From positions 124,001 to 188,000 of the forward strand of contig NZ_JABMKY010000014.1 in the NCBI RefSeq assembly GCF_013204845.1: DNA of 64,000 nucleotides, read 5' to 3'. The position numbers and the translations under genes are program-made. Source of the stretch: Paenibacillus qinlingensis (GTDB taxonomy: Bacteria; Bacillota; Bacilli; Paenibacillales; NBRC-103111). Positions 61,916 to 64,000 of this stretch are shown here, piece after piece; the first letter of the stretch is position 1, and each line of letters begins with the position of its first letter. The notes beneath the pieces were generated by a model. That model had not been told where the DNA came from. It did no database searches and saw only the letters and a list, made by a program, of their open reading frames with translations.

Positions 61916-62755
61916 TTAAAAATCTAACTCAAGTTCCGATTCGGCTATCTTTAATTGATTTAAAATGAATTCTTGGCTACTTCTAGTATCTTCTTCAATT
62001 ACATCTTCCTCAAGTGAGATCTCCCGCCTCGATATAATCTCATAAACATACCAGTGAACCGCTAAATTGTAATAAATATATTTTCGGAAGTTTAGTTTCA
62101 CTGTGTCCCCCGATGAATAATTAAGATCCGTGCAATCATTTAGAAATCTCTTATCTACTTTACCGTTTCTATGGACAATGAGATTCCTAAGGCTGATTAA
62201 CTCAAGGATTACCTTTCTCACATGTTCATTAATTTGCCCACCGTACCCAATTGAATCGAGAAGTGATTCGAATTTACCGACACCTCTCTTTAAGTTTGAT
62301 TTTGTTTCGTGTTTTATTAAATCAAGAATGTACTCTGATCTATCTTCTTTTGTAAGTCCTGAAAATTCTATGATCGGAACTTTTACTTTTTTTAACACCT
62401 CTATTTCCGTCAAATTTATTTCATTTTCGATTATATAAAAAGCAAATTCATCCACAAAAGTCTCTAAGAGTGAGCAGAGTTTAATTATAATTAACCTGTA
62501 AGAATAATCATTTCCATTTCTAATTTGTCCCGTTGCAAAATCATGATACCTTGCTATATGATACAAATCTTGCTCTTTAGAGACGTTTGGCATTGGTCTA
62601 TCATCTCTAAAGTAACTATCATGCTCAAACATTCCGTGATCTGAAATCATGCTAAAGTAACCTAAATACTCAAGCTCACTTAGCATTTCTGTGAATAAAT
62701 TTGTTTCTTGAGAATCCTTATTATATTTATCTATTATACCCACCGTCCTTTTCAC
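61916..62755 (-). CDS. Probable HEPN-domain ribonuclease, defence-type cargo
   Basis: 279 residues, AT-rich, helical. The motif RNLIVH within LISLRNLIVHRNGKVDKRFL is the R-x4-H active site of HEPN RNases, placed as usual after a long helical part (LIIIKLCSLLETFVDEFAFYI). HEPN proteins cut RNA in abortive-infection, toxin-antitoxin and RNase-based defence. It lies alone next to the repressor, opposite in direction, a common place for prophage-carried defence genes. The start is GTG at 62755 with TATAAT four bases before and no ribosome-binding site, suggesting a leaderless message. No antitoxin of the MNT type is next to it. Confidence 0.65.
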   Translation of the reverse strand: MKRTVGIIDKYNKDSQETNLFTEMLSELEYLGYFSMISDHGMFEHDSYFRDDRPMPNVSKEQDLYHIARYHDFATGQIRNGNDYSYRLIIIKLCSLLETFVDEFAFYIIENEINLTEIEVLKKVKVPIIEFSGLTKEDRSEYILDLIKHETKSNLKRGVGKFESLLDSIGYGGQINEHVRKVILELISLRNLIVHRNGKVDKRFLNDCTDLNYSSGDTVKLNFRKYIYYNLAVHWYVYEIISRREISLEEDVIEEDTRSSQEFILNQLKIAESELELDF

Positions 62756-62861
62756 TCAAATTATATCAAAAATTTGTTGTTCATTCCGCTATTAAATGAT
62801 AATATTCGGGTAAATCCGCCGGAAGCAACGGTAAAAATACGATAACTTCCGGAGGTATTGA

Positions 62862-63053
62862 ATGATTAAAAATCTAACGACCAGCGTCGATCTCTTTACA
62901 GCCGCCTTATCGCAGACTACCGTTACTATTAGCATTGATGGAAACTTGGAATACGCAGGCATCATACGTGAGTATTGCGATAACTATGTGAAGGTAAATG
63001 ACGTTTTTTATTTGCAAAGTAAGTACGAGTTTAGCGTAGTTACGCGTTCCTAA
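62862..63053 (+). CDS. Small hypothetical protein
   Basis: 63 residues, ATG at 62862 behind GGAGG. Beta-rich, compact, of a Sm/SH3-like length: VTISIDGNLEYAGIIREYCDNYVKVNDVFYLQSKYEF. The site lies in a CCGGAAG (62819-62825)/CTTCCGG (62846-62852) stem that could hide it from ribosomes. Terminator behind. Function unknown. Confidence 0.55.
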   Translation: MIKNLTTSVDLFTAALSQTTVTISIDGNLEYAGIIREYCDNYVKVNDVFYLQSKYEFSVVTRS

Positions 63054-63062
63054 CATTAATAT

Positions 63063-63110
63063 AGCGCCAAGTTTAACGGATGAGATTCCGCTAGGCTTGG
63101 CGTTTTTTAC
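63063..63110 (+). terminator. Terminator after the small gene
   Basis: AGCGCCAAG and CTTGGCGTTTTTT arms with an inner CGGA/TCCG stem. Confidence 0.8.
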
Positions 63111-63230
63111 ATAAAATTAACGAACGAAATACTTATATTACATTATTTTACTGGAAATGTTTAGACAGATTATGTCGAATAATGTAATATTCACTAAGTA
63201 ACTTAAAATTAGTAAAAGGTGGTAGTTATT

Positions 63231-64000
63231 TTGAAAAGCGATAAAAAAGTATTAAAAGGCCTTAGTTTGGTAGTATTTATGTTATTTTTGACTCTTTCTT
63301 TATCTGTCACAGCAAATGCAGCTACCGATTATTCAGGCGGTTTGCTGGATAACAAGCCAACAACGTCAGGAGCAGGTTTTGCCACTTACTATTCTACTTA
63401 CGGAGTTCAAACGGATAATAACGAAGCTACCACGGCTTCGTACTCCGCATATGGTGGAAACGTCGACTCAGCTTGGTATGTATTTTCTCAACCACAATCA
63501 ATTGGATCTTTCCGAGTAAATGCTTTAAATAAAAAAGTCGGGATTTATTTCTTCGATTCTACTGGAGCTCTTATTCAAAGCATGACTACGGGGCTTGTTT
63601 CTGATGGTTCGTTAAATACAATTCCAACGGTAAAAAACGTAACGAAAGTAGGATTTAGGAATCTAGAAACATCAATAATTTACATAAATGAATTTAATGT
63701 TTATGCAGCACAACCGGTAGCGAATTCGCCAATAAATCTAGAAGCAGTCCCTTCAAACTCATCAATCAATCTCAACTGGACCGCTGTCACCGGAGCAACG
63801 TCCTACAACGTCAAACGCGCAACAACCGCTGGCGGACCGTACACAACGATTGCAACAAGTGTTACAGGAGCTACGTACACGGATAATTCAGTTACTAACG
63901 GTACTACATACTATTACGTTGTCACAGCGGTAAATGCCGGCGGTGAGAGCGGAAACTCTAACGAATCATCCGCAACTCCAACCGCACCAGTAACACCACC
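63231..64000 (+). CDS. Secreted protein with fibronectin type III domain (cut by window end)
   Basis: Starts at TTG 63231 with AAAGGTGG upstream and is open to the window end (256 residues visible). Signal peptide (KKVLKGLSLVVFMLFLTLSLSVTANA), a discoidin-like/unknown beta domain (about 35-160), then an FN3 domain (about 163-250) with INLNWTAVTGATSYNVKRAT and TTYYYVVTAVNAGGESGNS, and a Pro/Thr linker. Secreted carbohydrate- or surface-binding protein. Whether it belongs to the element or to the chromosome beyond it cannot be told. Confidence 0.75.
   Translation, partial: MKSDKKVLKGLSLVVFMLFLTLSLSVTANAATDYSGGLLDNKPTTSGAGFATYYSTYGVQTDNNEATTASYSAYGGNVDSAWYVFSQPQSIGSFRVNALNKKVGIYFFDSTGALIQSMTTGLVSDGSLNTIPTVKNVTKVGFRNLETSIIYINEFNVYAAQPVANSPINLEAVPSNSSINLNWTAVTGATSYNVKRATTAGGPYTTIATSVTGATYTDNSVTNGTTYYYVVTAVNAGGESGNSNESSATPTAPVTP

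Larger units (their letters stand above)
50271..64000. mobile_element. Phage-like or satellite-like integrated element (right end outside the window)
   Basis: Left limit is the tRNA-Ser-like fragment whose 5' side faces the element, so an intact tRNA should stand at the right end. Contents: TerS-like HTH protein, tape-measure protein, many small overlapping genes with ATGA couplings, cold-shock protein, P-loop ATPase, two-way repressor switch, HEPN protein. Missing in the window: integrase, large terminase, portal, capsid, tail tube, baseplate, holin and lysin. Almost all genes read leftward except the repressor and the far-right genes. Confidence 0.7.

Overview
The window looks like a chromosome segment close to the replication origin of a Paenibacillus-type member of the Bacillales. 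The evidence is gene content and order: walR-walK-walH-walI-walJ-htrA-yyzF-rlmH on one side, and purA, dnaB, rplI, gdpP, yybS, then rpsR-ssb-rpsF on the other, all on the minus strand. Large SLH-anchored surface proteins with InlB/Flg_new-type repeats, a WYL regulator and a GntR/ABC sugar-type operon fit Paenibacillaceae. Species cannot be told from the window.

Layout. 1-13 kb is a cell-surface block: a remnant of a histidine kinase gene, an intact 7TMR-DISM histidine kinase, a 2348-residue SLH protein, and a divergent SLH protein that has lost its signal peptide. The last two are driven from promoters that are copies of each other. 13-15.3 kb holds an alpha/beta hydrolase and a divergent WYL repressor with a perfect operator palindrome between them. 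15.4-17.97 kb is a tandem pair of small AT-rich islands, each bounded by a copy of the rlmH 3' end (GEPYHK-stop; core TATCATAAGTGA). This is the arrangement known for staphylococcal SCC elements, but no recombinase is present. 18-24 kb holds rlmH, an SDR/TetR pair, a nucleobase permease/LysR pair, yyzF and htrA.

25-41 kb is the conserved core: the WalRK essential two-component system with its regulators, an M23/LysM/G5 cell-wall hydrolase beside it, purA with a structured leader, dnaB, rplI, gdpP (c-di-AMP hydrolysis), yybS and a MazG-like gene. 41-47.8 kb is an accessory catabolic operon: two calcineurin-type phosphoesterases, a complete ABC importer of the UgpBAE/MalEFG type, a GntR regulator and a tyrosine-phosphatase-like enzyme. 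Together they suggest capture and dephosphorylation of an organophosphate. 47.9-50.1 kb is rpsR-ssb-rpsF with its sigma-A promoter, a YjzC-like gene and a lipoprotein.

From 50.27 kb to the window end lies a phage-like integrated element. Its left end is a tRNA-Ser(CGA)-like sequence in which the 3' half is intact and the D arm is missing. It carries a phBC6A51/TerS-like protein, a tape-measure protein with a frameshifted start, a string of small unknown genes, a cold-shock-domain protein, a P-loop ATPase with a partner protein, an 840-base gene-poor stretch, a divergent repressor switch, a probable HEPN ribonuclease and a secreted FN3 protein cut by the window edge. No integrase, large terminase, portal, capsid or lysis gene is visible, so it is either a decayed prophage or a satellite-like element whose remaining genes lie past 64 kb.
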